Shown one piece after another: positions 34,975-47,800 of a stretch of 64,000 nt of DNA. Below the pieces are notes generated by a model. The model was not told the origin of the DNA, did no database searches, and was given only the letters and a program-made list of their open reading frames with translations. Position 1 is the stretch's first letter; every line of letters starts with the position of its first letter. The position numbers and the translations under genes are program-made. The DNA comes from Onychomys torridus (Eukaryota; Chordata; Mammalia; Rodentia; Cricetidae). The stretch spans positions 15,547,429-15,611,428 of the forward strand of contig NC_050451.1 of NCBI RefSeq assembly GCF_903995425.1. Direction: 5' to 3'.

Positions 34975-35155
34975 CATCTTGCACAAGGGTGAGAGAATTG
35001 TCTACTTATTTCATTTTTGCAGGTATTCTACTGTTCTGCTTAGTGTTCTATCAACTTGTTAGAAGTCAGGGCCAACTGGGAAGAGAGAACCTCAGTTGTG
35101 ATAATGCCTCCATTAGACTGGCCTGTAGGCAAGTTGGGAGGTCATGGTAGTGGTG
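34975..35155 (+). mobile_element. Fragment of a rodent medium-reiteration repeat
   Basis: AACTGGGAAGAGAGAACCTCAG, AATGCCTCCATTAGACTGGCC, TGTAGGCAAG. Same family as 58523-58860. Confidence 0.65.
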
Positions 35156-35450
35156 CCCGATACAGGGCAATTCTTATAAAGGAAAACATTTAATTGAGGT
35201 GGCATCTTACAGTTCCTTTCAGAGGTCTAGTCCATTTTCATCCTGGTGGGAAGCATGACAGCCTGCAAGCCGACATGGTGCTGGAGAAGGAACTGCTACA
35301 TGTTGATACGCAGGTAACAGAATTTAGACTGTGACACTAGGAGTAGCTTGAGCATAGGAGACCTCAAAGCCCACATTGACACACTTATTCTATAAAGGCT
35401 GTCTCCACTCCAACAAAGCCACACTTCCTAATAGTGTCATTCCTTATGAG
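35156..35450 (+). mobile_element. Rodent medium-reiteration repeat
   Basis: Collinear with 27944-28270: ATTCTTATAAAGGAAAACATTTAATTG, GGAGACCTCAAAGCCCAC, CACTTCCTAATAGTGTCATTCC. Confidence 0.75.
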
Positions 35451-36869
35451 ATTATAATACATACATATTATTCATTTTATAATATACAAAGAAGCCCTGC
35501 AGTTGAACAACAGAGAACAACCAACCAGTTAAAAAGAGGACAGGAAGTTGAAGTCAATTGTCTAAATTTTCTAATCAATAAAGACATGGAAGAAATTCAG
35601 CATGAAATTTTAGGGAGCATGAGTATTCATATTCACTAGAACCATAACATGACACAAACTGTCAATTCAGATAAAAGCAAATCCAGAGTGCAGAGTGGTG
35701 GCAAAGCTGCCAGGGAGCTGGAATCTGCCCATGGTTGGGTGTTTCTCAAGGAGTGGGAGTCACACATGGGTTTCTCTATGGCTCAGAAATGTAGCCTTTG
35801 GACACATGCATACCAATGAAAATACATGCTTACAAGTACCTTGTTCACAAACAGCCATTGCTGAGTTGCACTGTTCATACTCATCAATCTGTACTAACAA
35901 CACTTTTGCCTATGTACTGGTCACAGGATGCATGTATGCAGGATGCTTCTCCATGGAATTTCTTTCAGCTTTATGTACGGAATGAGATGCTGTTTGAAGC
36001 TATGTTACAGTTAAACCTTGAGAGCATATGCCAAACAAAAAGTAGTTGATCACAAAAATCCAGACTTTGTAGGGTCTTATTCATATAAATGTCAGGAGTA
36101 TCAACAGAGACAGAAAGCAGATTGGAAGCCAAGGGAATGCGACACAGTGAGTTAGGAGGCATGGGATTTCTTCTTGTGGGATGGAAACAGTTATGATTGT
36201 AATAATGGCAAATCATAACGAATGTATTTAAACTCCTTGCTTATATACCTTAATCTGATAAAATACTGATTTTCACAATATGTAAACTTCCTTTCTTTAA
36301 TTTTTTTTTAAATCAGATCAATGTTTCTGGTTGGGCCAAGTCTTCATGCTTTATCTGGTTTTATCAACACAGATGAAAGTGTGTCTCCCACCCATCTTGC
36401 AACTCTTCTTCTCTGCCTTCTTTTTCTCAATAGCATCTATCTCATTCAAATGAGCCTGCAATATGTTATAACCTCAAATGTTTTTAATCTTAGACTTGCA
36501 AGCAAGGACTTAAAGTTGTTTTATTCTTTGCTGATCCTTAGTATCTAGAGCAGTTCCTCAAACAAAGGGATTTCCTGATAAGTAGTTTGTATATAAATGG
36601 ATGAAATAATTCAGGGAAGCAGTGATGCTTGGGGGAGAGAGGCATAGAGAAATTCAGTACCACTGTGTGGTCACAAGTATCAAAGTAATTTTTATCTCTC
36701 CCCCAGTTTTATTATCTTTCATTGAGTTGTGATTTAATTAAGGAATTTAGGGAAAGTGATGATAACTTCGTTGAGGGAGAATATATATCCCAAGATTCAT
36801 CAGATAGCTTAGAACACTAAGCTAATTGATTTTGATAAACAAACATGGTTATAAAAACTGTAGTTTTAG
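35451..36869. other. Intronic, mostly unrecognised
   Basis: A weak L2-like 3' end may lie at 36480-36610 (AGCAAGGACTTAAAG, then TGGATGAAATAATTC). Open frames at 35695-36049 are not recognisable. Confidence 0.45.
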
Positions 36870-38610
36870 GTCTTGGTCCAGGGCCCTGGAGCACTTGGCT
36901 GGGCAGTGTTGATGTTTGTGGCTTCTGTTGCCACTGGTGGCTATGCAGGAGCCTGTATTCTGGAACATTACCTGGGGTCATGTTGGAGTCCAAAAGCCAA
37001 ACTACCTAGGAAGCCATGCTATTCTGAGTGGCCTGCACTGCCATCTGAGACCATGGTGACATCCGGTCCTGGGCTGCTGCCTAGGACCATGTCTGAGTCT
37101 GTGGTCCTACCATAGCCAGGGTCTTTATTAAAGTCTGTGTCCCATGTTGCTACAAAAGGCCACATAGATGCCCAGGGACTGGGCCATAACCTATGGCCAT
37201 GAGGGTGACTGAGATCTATGCTGCCACCAAGGACATTCTGATCTGAGTAGCCTGCACTGTTACCTAGAGCTATTGTGTCATCTGGGCCAGGGATGCTGCT
37301 GAGGAGCATGTCTGGGTTCATGGTCATGCTGCAGCTGGGACCTGTGGTGATGTTCATGACCCATGTTAGCACGCATGTACGCTGGTGGGGGGGGCGGGGC
37401 GGGTAGATAGTCATTGGAACCTTGCTGGGCTGAGACAGCCCTGCCCCCTTCATTGGCCCCATGATAGCTAGCCCTGCCCCTCGCTTGATACTGATGCAAG
37501 CAAGCTGGCCCTACCTCTCAGAAAAGAGCTTGCCCCTGTACTAGGGAAAAATATCTTCACCCCTCACTACAGGCATGCACCTCACCTGGGCAGTACACTA
37601 GAGCTGATCCTGTAGTCTGGATGCAGGTAGACCATCCCTGAGGGCAGTAAAGCTGACCCTGCCTCCTCTTGTCTACTTTGTGATAGCATGAGTGAGAAAA
37701 AGATGCCTTTCCCCCTCACCCATTACCACCTGTAGCAGATGAGAGAACTGGCCTTGGGATCACAAGAAAGAAGGAACTAACCCTGTCCCACACCAGCTGC
37801 AGCTCACCCAAGAGTAGGCCCTGCAACTTGCCTGGGTAGCACACTAGAGCTGACCCTGTTGTCAGGGTTGCAAGTGGGCCAGCTCTAAGGATGTAAGAGC
37901 AGGAGAGCTGCCCCTGCCTCTACAGCCCTATATTCCCCCTACAGCAATCAGGAGAGAAAGCCCTGCACCTTACCTGGGCAAAACAATTGAGCTGCCACTG
38001 GCGAAGTGAGTGTAGGGAATGTGGGTCTGAGGGCCTGAAAGCAGAACAATCCCCACTTCTTGCTTTAGGTTGCTTTGGGTGAGCTAGCTGAGGCAGAGGT
38101 GGAGAGCTTGCCTGGATAATGATGATGAGGGAAAGCAAGCAAGCTGACCAATGCAGCTACCACCCAGGACCCGGACCAGGGATATGAGTTGACCCAGCCC
38201 AATATCCACCTCATCTATGAACTGTTGGAGTATGTGAAGGGGATGAACCTATAGATTCAAAATAGTATGAGCTCCATGACAGCAGAATATCCAGTGAGAG
38301 CCCATAACCACTTGTGTACCAGAAAACAGAGGCCTAGAGCCAATGCCTTGTGGCAATGAACTCTTGCAAGTAAAGGGGAAAGTATGTGATTCAATGGGCC
38401 ACACTACAGCTTCCCAAACAAGAGTCTCTCTTTTACAGTTGTTTCTGTTTGGTTTGGTTTGGCTTTGGGTTTTTCTTTAAATTTGTTTTTTATTTAGTGG
38501 GGAGGTTGCAAGGGCTAAGGGCAGATGTGAGGAGATGAGGAGAAGATAAGTAGGATCAGAATGTATGATGTGAAATGCACAAAAATCAATAAAAGTTTTC
38601 TTTAAAGGGT
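36870..38610 (+). repeat. GC-rich composite rodent repeat with tandem core and poly(A) signal
   Basis: A tandem core (36870-37370) with a unit of about 217-220 bp: GGCCTGCACTGCCATCTGAG at 37030 recurs as AGCCTGCACTGTTACCTAGAG at 37248. A G/C-rich stretch follows with repeated GAGCTGACCCTG-type phrases (37480-38000), then a tail ending in AATGCACAAAAATCAATAAAAG (about 38574-38595). The wording resembles a murine dispersed satellite-like or L1-associated repeat. Its 147-codon minus-strand frame is a by-product. Confidence 0.55.
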
Positions 38611-39289
38611 AGTCTTAATGCTTACTATTTCTAAAGAAGGATTAATGGGTGGAGAATTGTAAATAATTCTGAAGCCAATGGCTGAATAGACTAGGGTGAA
38701 TATGGACTCTTTTCTTTTTATTCTTCTTGGTCAAGAAGAAGGGAGCACTACAGCCTAGAAAGGATACTGAGACTCTTGGGGAAAAAATAAAAACTTACAC
38801 AGCTGGGAAAGATATTAAGACAAAAGCAGAAAATTCAGGCTAATAAGACTGTTTGGGAATTTGAACTCTCAGGTGTCAAATAACCAGGGAGGCCCGGAAA
38901 TAGGACTTAAAATGAAGAAGCAGAGCTGGATGGTCTGCATTGAAAAGAATTATATAAAGAAATTTAAAAAAATCCCAAATGTAGTAAATGCCTGAATTCC
39001 TTCAGCCTTGCACGGGGGCTCAAGAGCCTTGTGCTTGTCAGTTGTTAATACTTGCACTTCATGTTTGTAGATTTCTCAGTTTTATGGAAATTCCATCATT
39101 GAATAAAAACACATGCTGTGTTTTTTCCAGTTAATCTATCCTGTGAGGAATCCACTATGAAAAGTATCAACCCAGTGAAACTTCAATAACATTTTTTTCT
39201 TTATAACTGAGATAAATAATGTCAAACACAATGTCCAATAAGCTGTCCTACTTTGGAATCAGTGTCAGAATCGTCACTCAAATCATAAA
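38611..39289. other. Intronic, nothing recognised
   Basis: No repeat or gene signal. Confidence 0.5.
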
Positions 39290-39690
39290 ATACCAAGTTT
39301 TAATATGACCCAGAAATGCTCTGCTTCTCCAATTTCACACATACTCAACAGAAACACAAACATGTCTTCAATAAAACCATATATAAAATTTCACAGGAAC
39401 ATTACTTATTTTCTCCAAACAGTAAAAATAAAAAATGTCTATCTATGAGGGGATGAAAGGAACAGTATACTGTGGTATATTCCTGTAATGGACTATCATT
39501 CTGCTCCCAAAAAGAAGACATTATTACAAAAGCCATATTGCCAAGAACTTGAAAACATTCCACTTAATTGATGAGGTATAAACTACTTCCATGTATTGTA
39601 TATTTATATGGACAACCCAGCATAGGTACATCTTCACAGAGATACCAAAAGAAGTAGTCTAAAATCAACTGTGATGACAACTACACAACT
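39290..39690 (+). mobile_element. Ancient L1 ORF2 tail/3' UTR fragment
   Basis: ATGACCCAGAAATGCTCTGC, CTGTGGTATATTCCTGTAATGG, CCAAGAACTTGAAAACATTCC: the closing part of old mammalian L1 ORF2, heavily mutated. Confidence 0.65.
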
Positions 39691-39739
39691 CACCATGTAC
39701 TCCAAAAACCATTGAGAGCACACATTAAAAGGCTGTGTT

Positions 39740-42115
39740 GCCAATTCTTCATAGAAATAGAAAGATCAATACTCAACTTCATATAGAAAAACAAATAGCT
39801 AAAACAATCCTGTACAATATAGCAACCTCTGGAGGCATCACCATACCTGACCTCAAGCCCTACTATAGAACTATAGTAATAAAAACAGCTTGGTATTGGC
39901 ATAAAAACCAACATGTGGCCAGGTAGTGGTGGTGCATGCCTTCAATCCCCACACTCCAGAGGCATAGGCAGGTGGATCTCTGTAAGTTCAAGGCCAGCCT
40001 GGGCTACAGAGTGAGTTCCAGGAAAAGGTACAAAGCTATACCGAGAAAAAAAACTGACATGTGGACCAATGGAATCTATTTGAAGACCCTGACATTAATC
40101 CACATACCTATGAACACCTTATTTTTTACAAAGAAGCCAAAACTGTACAATGGAAAAAGGAACGCATTTTCAACAAATGGTGCTGGCATACTTGGATGTC
40201 AACATGTAGAAGATTGCAAATAAATCCATATGTACTTTATGCACAAAACTCCAGCCAAAGTTTATCAAAGACCTCAACATAAATCCAGTTACACTGAACC
40301 TGACAGAAGAGAAAGTAGGAAGTAGTCTTGAAAGCATTGGCATGGGAGATCATTTTCTAAATATAACACTAGTAGCACAGACACTGAGAGCAACAATTAA
40401 TAAATGGGACCTCCTGAAACTGAGAAGCTTCTGTAAGACAAAGAACATGGTAAAGATACTCATCAACCCCACATCTGAAAGAGGGCTGATCTCCAAAATA
40501 TATAAAGAATTCAAGAAACAAGACATCAAAATACTGAACAACCCAATTAAAAAATGGGCTACAAAGCTAAACAGAGAATTCTCAACAGAAGAATCTCAAA
40601 TGGCTGAAAAACATTTAAGGAATTGTTAACATCCTTAGTCATCAGGGAAATGCAAGTCAAAATGACTCTGAGATACCATCTAACACCTATCAGAATGGCT
40701 AAGATCAAAAACACTGATAACAGCTTATGTTGGAGAGGATGCAGAGCAAGGAGAACACTCCTACACTGTTGGTGAGAGTGCAAACTTGCACAGACACTTT
40801 GGAATCAGTATGGCAGTTTCTTGGAAAATTGGGAATCAATCTTCCTCAAGACCCAGCTATACCACTCTTAGGCATATACCCAAGGCATGCTCAATCATAT
40901 CACAAGAACACATGCTCAACTAAGTGCATATCAGCATTATTTGTAATAGCCAAAACCTGAAAACAACCTAGATGCCCTTCAACTGAAGAGTGAATAAAGA
41001 AAATATGGTACATATACACAATGGAGTACTACTCAGCTGTAAGAAACAATGACATCATGAAATTTGCAGGCAAATGGATGAAACTAGAAAATATTATCCT
41101 GAGTGACGTAAACCGGACTCGGAATGACAAATATGGTATGTACTTACTCATAAGTGGATACTAGATGTAAAAAAAAAGTTAATCAGACTATACCACCCAC
41201 AGCCCCAGATAAGCTAGCTAACAAGGAGTACCCTAAGAGGGATGCATAAATCCTTCTGGGAAGGGGAATTATAGGAGGTCTCCAAGAGTAAACTGGGGGA
41301 GGGATGGGTAAGGGGAGGCTGGGCGATGAGAACAGGAGGGAATGGGATGTCCAGCTGGAGCAGGGATGGAGTGGAATGGGGAATCAGTAAGAAAGATACC
41401 ATGATGGAGGGAGATGTCATGGAGATGGGGAGAGGCAGGTGCTTGGGAAGTTCCCAGGAATCCCCAAGAATGACCCCAGCTTAGACTACTAGCAATAGTG
41501 GAGAGGGTGCCTCAACTGGTTTACCCCAGTAACCAGATCAGTGAGTACCCTGTCATCATAGAGCCTTTATCCTGATGGAGATGCAGAGATCTACAGCCAA
41601 GCACCAGGCCGAGCTCCAGGAATACAGTTGAAGAGAGAGAAGAGGGATTCTATGAGCAAGGGGCATCAAGATCATGATGGGGAAACCTACAGAGACAATC
41701 AAGCCAAACTAATGGGAACTCATAAACCAACAGCTGTGGAGCCTCCATGGGACTGAACCAGGCCCTCTGCATAAGTAAGAGTTGTGTAGCTTGATCTGCT
41801 TAAGGGGCTCCCTGGCAGTAGGATTAGGATCCATCCTGGGAGCACGAGCTGGCCTTTTAGAGCCCACTACCTATGGTGGGACACCTTACACAGCCTTGAT
41901 GAAGGGGGAAGGGCTTGGAACTGCCTCTAGTGAATTACCAGTCTCTGAGACTCCACATGGCAGACCTTGACATGTTAGAAGAGGGGATGGGGGTGGGGGA
42001 GGAGGAGATGAGGGTAGGGGGAGACAGTAGCAGCAGGAGGAGGGAGGAGAGGGGGATCTGTGATTGGTATGTGAAATGAATTAAAAAAATTCCTTAATTT
42101 AAAAAAATGGTATGT
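39740..42115 (+). mobile_element. 5'-truncated L1: ORF2 C-terminal part and 3' UTR
   Basis: ORF2 sequence runs from 39740 to about 41170. Translations such as CSTKCISALFVIAKT and HMGDHFLNITLVAQTL-like segments are characteristic, but the pieces lie in three frames (39735, 40061, 40342, 40727), so the protein is broken. A B1 interrupts it at 39918-40050. The 3' UTR is G-rich (41270-41450, 41980-42060) and ends in AAATTCCTTAATTTAAAAAAATGG. Younger than the L1 piece just to its left. Antisense to the gene. Confidence 0.9.
39918..40050 (+). mobile_element. B1 SINE inserted in the L1 ORF2
   Basis: GCCAGGTAGTGGTGGTGCAT...AAGGTACAAAGCTATACCGAG. The target duplication AAAAACCAACATGTGG / AAAAACTGACATGTGG (39903-39918 and 40049-40064) differs at two bases. 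L1 sequence resumes in order after it. Confidence 0.92.
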
Positions 42116-42569
42116 TGCCTGGTGATTGCATTAGGACCCAATATACTATAAGAAATCCTTTTAAGGTCTAGTTCCTTCATTTCCTGCTTAGTATTAGGGA
42201 GCATGACCTTATGCTGACTTTTCTCATCTTGAAGAGAAAGGGGTTTTGGCAGATTAGCTCCTGCACTGGTTCAGTGGTGGCTCAAGCCTAAATTACTGAT
42301 AACAGGGATTCTTGAACTTTGCTGCCCATGCTTCCTGGATGCTCTGTTTGATTGGTGAAAGTTAGGAAATGGTTTACACAAATCTGATGGTAGACATGTA
42401 AATGGTACTAATAAGATTCTTCTAAATGATAAGCCCCTATTATTGCTGTGCTAAAATCTCCATAGTATCAAAGCTAATCTTCATGCGCTACCAATCTGGC
42501 CTGTGAAATACTCCAAGACTTAATGCTACCTCCCCACTACACTCTGCATCTTAATACTGTCGAACCACC
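42116..42569. other. Intronic, nothing recognised
   Basis: No repeat or gene signal. Confidence 0.5.
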
Positions 42570-42900
42570 TGCCAGAGTTGGAATACTGAATGTTCCTCCA
42601 AAGGTCCATGTGTGAAAGGCTGGGTACCCAGCACTACCAAGCCATGACAGAACTTTCAAGAGGTATGGCATCATAGAAGAAAATTAAGTCACTGGGATGG
42701 CATTTTAAGGGGAATGTCCGTCCCTCTCTATTGTTCACTTCCTGGTTACCATAAAACAAGCAGTTCCTTTCCTGATGGTCCTTGTTATGATGGACTCCCT
42801 CTCCACAAGCTCACAGGACTACAGCTGACACCTCTACACCTGAGCCAAAATAGACCCATCCCTTCATAGGCTAGTCATCTCTGGCATTTCTTACACTAAC
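42570..42900 (+). mobile_element. Diverged rodent medium-reiteration repeat
   Basis: TTCACTTCCTGGTTACC, GATGGACTCCCTCTCC and GAGCCAAAATAGACCCATCCC resemble the 54060-54480 repeat, weakly. Confidence 0.4.
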
Positions 42901-44703
42901 AGGAAGCTAAGTGTCGCCCTACCCTCGCTGCTGCAAAAGTAATCTTTTTCCTGCTCTGTGTTGTCCCTACCTCACAGGAATGCCAATGAAGAAGCTTTGT
43001 GATTTCTTCACATGCTCCTAACACTGTCCATATTCTTATTTTTGTTTTAATCATTTGATTGCAATTATTTTTGAAATCAGAAATCTTTCTCCTAGATTCC
43101 AAGTCTCAAAATGGAAATATCTGTCATGTTAACTTCTTAAATAAAGTACCTGTTATTTGGCAACTGGGATGAACGACTGGATCCAGTGTTGCATGTAACT
43201 ATTTCTGCTTGACATCTCTGTTTTATAGAGAAGGAGGGCAAGAGTGAAATAAAATGACAATATATGTAAGTAATGGCAAAATGAAGTTAAACAACTTGAA
43301 TGAATTAGGCAATCATGCAGGAAATGACTAGGACAGATGTGCGGGGTAAGCTGAATATGAGCAGTTAGGACATGTTCTACCCTCCATGAATTCTCCATCA
43401 ATGTGAAGAACATTTTTTCAATAAATGTGGGCCATAAACACAAGCCATTTTCCTCATCTAGTGCTCATCCCATGGACCATCACCTACTATATTGCTGTAT
43501 AAAAAAAAAAAAAAAGGTCTAAGTTGGGCTCTCTAGAGAGATGGGATGTTCCCTTCACATTGCCATTTTTTAAAGATCTTCAGCTAAGGCTTCAGCTAAG
43601 GTTCACTTTAAATTGTAAAGAGTTTAGAACTAGGATCTCACATGAGCAGGAGACTCGATTCTCTCAATCTGGGCATATGAAGTTGTGTTCAAGTCTTCAG
43701 CTGACCACTTATAGTCCCCATATTCCTGCTTCCCAACCCAAAGTGCAGTAAGCATCTGCCACATCTTGGACACCACCAGCTGCTACCAAGTCGCTAGTCA
43801 GAGGTTGTGGAATAGCTTTTCCCCCTTTAGTGCTTAGCTTGCTGTTTTGTGTGGTGTTTCTGTTGATGCTGTTTCCACAAGAATCCCTCAGACATGCCAG
43901 AATGAACTCAGCTTTGTGCTCTGATAATCTTCCAGTAAAACCACCTTTTTTTTTTCCTTTACAGTATTTGAAAATAGAAAACTCAACTATGGTTTGGTCT
44001 CCCATGTCTTGGCTTATAGAATTACCCACACAAATTTGGAGAAGGCTGCTTTTGTCCACATTTCTTCCAGAAGTTCTGATTCCTTCACCTGAGGCTGTGT
44101 TTAGCCCATAGAAATAGCATATGCCAAAAGGCACTTGGTAGATACTAGGCTTTTATCACCTAACTTGGTTTACAGCAAGTTAGGATTGGTATAAAGCTGT
44201 AATAACATGCTGCTTAAACTGTGTCCATCAAGTGGAACACAGGACAAAGTAATGGGTTTTGCTTTAAAATATTGCCTTGCATACAGCATAGCATTAAACC
44301 TTTCTATCATATATTGTCAAGGGACTATAATAAAGACAATTGTATACCTTGTCTTTGTAATGTATATAAAAAGAAATGGTACTTTATATCACTTGGTTTT
44401 AGGGAAAGGAGAGTTGATAAGTTACTCACTGAAGCAGCTGTAAGCTCCAAATGTTTTGGTTGCCAGATTTGATTTAGAGTCATGGTGTTGGTCTCTCTAA
44501 CAGAAAGAGCGATTAAGTAGAGCAATTGGATCATGAGCTAATCCCTGGAGGTCTTGAGACTTGTCTTTCTCTGTCATGACAAAAATTTTAAATTGACTTG
44601 CCTTCATCATTTCTTGGCTTTCATACTATAGGATATGCAAAATGCTTTCCTACCCATTCATTCTTAAAAACTTCTATGAAATCAGAATAGTTTTGTTTCC
44701 TTT
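42901..44703. other. Intronic, with one long unassigned open frame
   Basis: No repeat family recognised. It contains a 141-codon minus-strand frame at 43709-44134 that I cannot assign. Confidence 0.5.
43709..44134 (-). other. Unassigned 141-codon open frame, probably not a gene
   Basis: Met to stop on the minus strand, the longest frame in the window outside clear repeats apart from low-complexity ones. It has no signal peptide, membrane segment or motif that I recognise. Internal AAAAAAAAAA (encoding GKKKG) at about 43946 and an ordinary AT content suggest a chance frame or the relic of an unrecognised repeat. It is in the same strand sense as Zfp385d but far from its exons, and no splice pattern ties it to the gene. 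Confidence 0.3.
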
Positions 44704-44719
44704 AAAGTGTGGAGAGCTG

Positions 44720-46055
44720 GAGTCTACAAAGGGACTCCACCCCTACATTCTATCATCTTTGGTACAGGAAGGTGCTCTGCAGGCTACCAAAAGAAAAATA
44801 CCAACATCAAGCCAGTCACAAACACTTTAATCTGCAATGGTATACTGTCTGCAAGATATGTTAAAGAAATGATGGCACAGAGTTTGTGAGAGGAACCAAC
44901 CAATAACTGATTTGACTTAAGTCCCATTCCACAAGGTAGAACTGATCCCCCACACTGCTCATGTGATGAAGAATCAGAATAGACAGCCCAGGGACCTAAG
45001 ATAAAAACAAATAATACTAGTCTAAAAGAAGAGAAAAAAGCAATGCAGTAATAAAATGACTCCTAATAATATTCTCCTATACTCATAAATCATAGTCTTG
45101 ATCAGCCATCATCAGAGACACTTCCTCCTGTAGCAAATGGAAACAAATATAGAGCTCACAGCCAGATATTATGTAGAGAGAGAAGCCCTGGAACACTCAC
45201 CCCTAAATGGGATATCTCTATCAAATCCCTCCACTCAAAGCTCAGGGAATCTTGAAGAAGAGGAGGCAGAAAAGCGTGTGAGGGCCCAAGGGAATGGAGG
45301 ATACCAAGAAAACAAGGCCCTCTAAATCAGCTGAGCAAAGCTCCTATGAACTCACGGAGACTGAAGCAGGGTGCACAGGTCCTGCACTGGTCTGACCAGG
45401 TGCTCTGAGTATATATTATGACTTCCGGTTCAGTGTTTTCATGGGACTCCTGAGGGAAAAACCAGCAAGCCTCATTCTTGTGCCTACTCTTGGACTTTTC
45501 CTTCTGTTGGTTTGTCCTGTCCAATCCCAATGTTTTTTATTTATCTTGTTGTATTTTATTGCTATTTTTAAATTAATGAATAATGAAAGAATGAATGAGT
45601 TAGTGAATGAATGAATGAATACCTAACCTCTAGGGTAAAGGCTAGCCACTGCGAGGGAAAAATCAGATTTCTCCAATGGAGTGACACTGGGTATATCAAC
45701 CACTCCAGGGCAGGCCTCATCTTCAGAGGTAGTTGACCAACATTTAATGAAGCCCACAGTTATTTTTCTTTTTAAATCTGATTACACTTTGGTGGCTTTT
45801 TTGTTTTGTCTTGTTTTTCTTTTGGGGTGGTGTTTTATTTTGTTTCCTTGGTTTGGGGGGTTTTGTTATTTCATTGAGTTTTTATTTGTTTGTTTGCTTG
45901 CTTGTTTTTTTCCAAAAGACCTTAAAGTTGGGTAGATAGGGACGGGGAGAGGATCTGGAAGGACTCAGGGAAGGGAAAGAATATGCTCAAAATAAATTTA
46001 AATTTTAAATTGTTTTAAATAATGAAAAATGATTAAAAATCAAATAAAAAGAAAG
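44720..46055 (+). mobile_element. 5'-truncated L1 3' UTR with perfect 16-bp target duplication
   Basis: Flanked by AAAGTGTGGAGAGCTG at 44704-44719 and 46056-46071, identical. The interior is L1 3' UTR collinear with the copy split at 12265/15669, ending in an A-rich tail with AAATTTAAATTTTAAATTG and AATAAAAAGAAAG. A GAAT tetramer run lies at 45598-45622 and a T/G-rich stretch at 45780-45910. Confidence 0.9.
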
Positions 46056-46071
46056 AAAGTGTGGAGAGCTG

Positions 46072-47467
46072 ACTAAATTCACTTGAAGACAAGCCCTACA
46101 TTGTATCTACAAAAACACCCAGTAAGTTTCTTACCATGTGTATTCTTTAGGGAATAGCAGGAAGGAAAGACCCTTCACCTCTACATTCATGTAGATTTCT
46201 CCTTGACATTCACATTCAAAATATGTGACTAAAAAAATTGAAATTTACCTTTGAAATTAAGTTTTAATTTTGAAGCAAACTGTTTAAGAGAGCAATTTTG
46301 GTAAAGATGTTAGAAATACAAATTATTCATGTTGGGCCAAATGTTAAATAGTAACTTAATTGCCTTCAAATTTGCACAGTAACTAATTAGGCCTCCAGCC
46401 AGTTGAAATCACACACTATCAACTTGTAGCTAGATATTTGAAATGCTGTGCGAAGAGGGCAGATAGTCTCTGAAGAGTTTGCTCAGCTGATAACTGCCAA
46501 TATCCAGGCAAACGTTTTGATGGGTGAAGCAGGACAGCTATCCATATGCAGCCTTGTAGATATTCCCTTTGACCTCTATTTACATATGTGTCTGGAGTTG
46601 GATTCTCTAGTTCTTATAATAACAGACAAAAGGAGGTATATAAAAACATCTCATAAAATTGTATTGCCTAATACAATTTTTCATGTAACTTAATTCTTTA
46701 GGTTGCTTATAAAACTTTCATGGCTAAAAGTTTACAGTATTTCATATGATGGCCACATTTAATAGAGAAAGCACATAGTCTACACCAATGATCTAGAACC
46801 TCCAAAGATCCGTATGGCTTTGTGGCTTGATGCTTATTCAGTTTTAAATATTACCCTTTCCTTTTAAATTCCTTTTAAATTTCTTTCTCATTTTTTTTCC
46901 CACAAAGACAGAGCACAAAGAATTATATGGTGTTTGGAATTTCCCAGGCTATGCTCTATGAGACTGATATTTGCAAGAAAGTCAAGAGAGGAACGGCAAA
47001 TTTTAGGAAGGAATATGTGGATAAATAGAGAAATTTCTAGATTATATTTTAAGGAAAAAATACACATAAAATGTGCTCATTGTAATGTCAGAAGTAAGAG
47101 CATGAGGATGAAAGCATGGTGCATATCAGGCAGTCAAATAAACTAGCATTTAAAATCTCATGTTATACATGGCACAAAATAGGCCAAACTAGTTCACTGA
47201 AAAGCTGAACAGGTCATACCAAAGAAAACAACTTTTTAAATACGGTAATTACTTTTTTTTATTTCTCAAAAGAGTTTTGATACATTTAAAATATTACACA
47301 TATTACATAAACTACTATTAGATGAAGTTATTAAAATAGCAAATACATGAAGACCCTAAATCTTAGAGGAAGACAGAGAATAAACAAACAAAAAAATAAA
47401 ACCATTAAACAGACATGTAAAAGACATGTGCCATAGTCAAACTGTCATCAAAACAAAAACACAGTTT
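46072..47467. other. Intronic, nothing recognised
   Basis: AT-rich unique-looking sequence. Confidence 0.5.
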
Positions 47468-47800
47468 AGTTTCCTTTGAGTGGCTGCAATAAAACATTGT
47501 GACCCAAAACACTCAAGGAGGAAATGATTTATTCAGCTTTCAGCTCCAGGTCTCTGTTACTGAGGATTTCAGGGCAGGAACTCAAACAAGAACTGTGAAA
47601 GACACTGTTGCTGGCTGGCTCCCAGGTTCAGGCTTAGCTAGATTTCTTAGACCAGAAAGATGCAGGCCATGCTGGCCTTGACCCTTCTACACAAATTGAT
47701 CATCAAGACAATTCCACAGAGACTTGCTACATCCAGTCTGATCCCTCAATCAAGACTCAGTCCTTTCTCAAATGATTCTAGGTTATGTCAAGTTAATAGT
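47468..47800 (+). mobile_element. Rodent medium-reiteration repeat, diverged
   Basis: GGCTGCAATAAAACATTGTGACC, AGGAGGAAATGATTTATTC and CAGGGCAGGAACTCAAAC, then AGGTTATGTCAAGTTAATAG. Related to the family at 27944 and, in reverse, to 58523. Confidence 0.6.

Noticed and set aside
37019..37462. 147-codon minus-strand frame
   Set aside because: It lies in a tandem GC-rich repeat, and its translation repeats with the DNA unit.
39735..40960. Functional L1 ORF2
   Set aside because: The coding pieces lie in different frames, the 5' part is missing and a B1 interrupts it.
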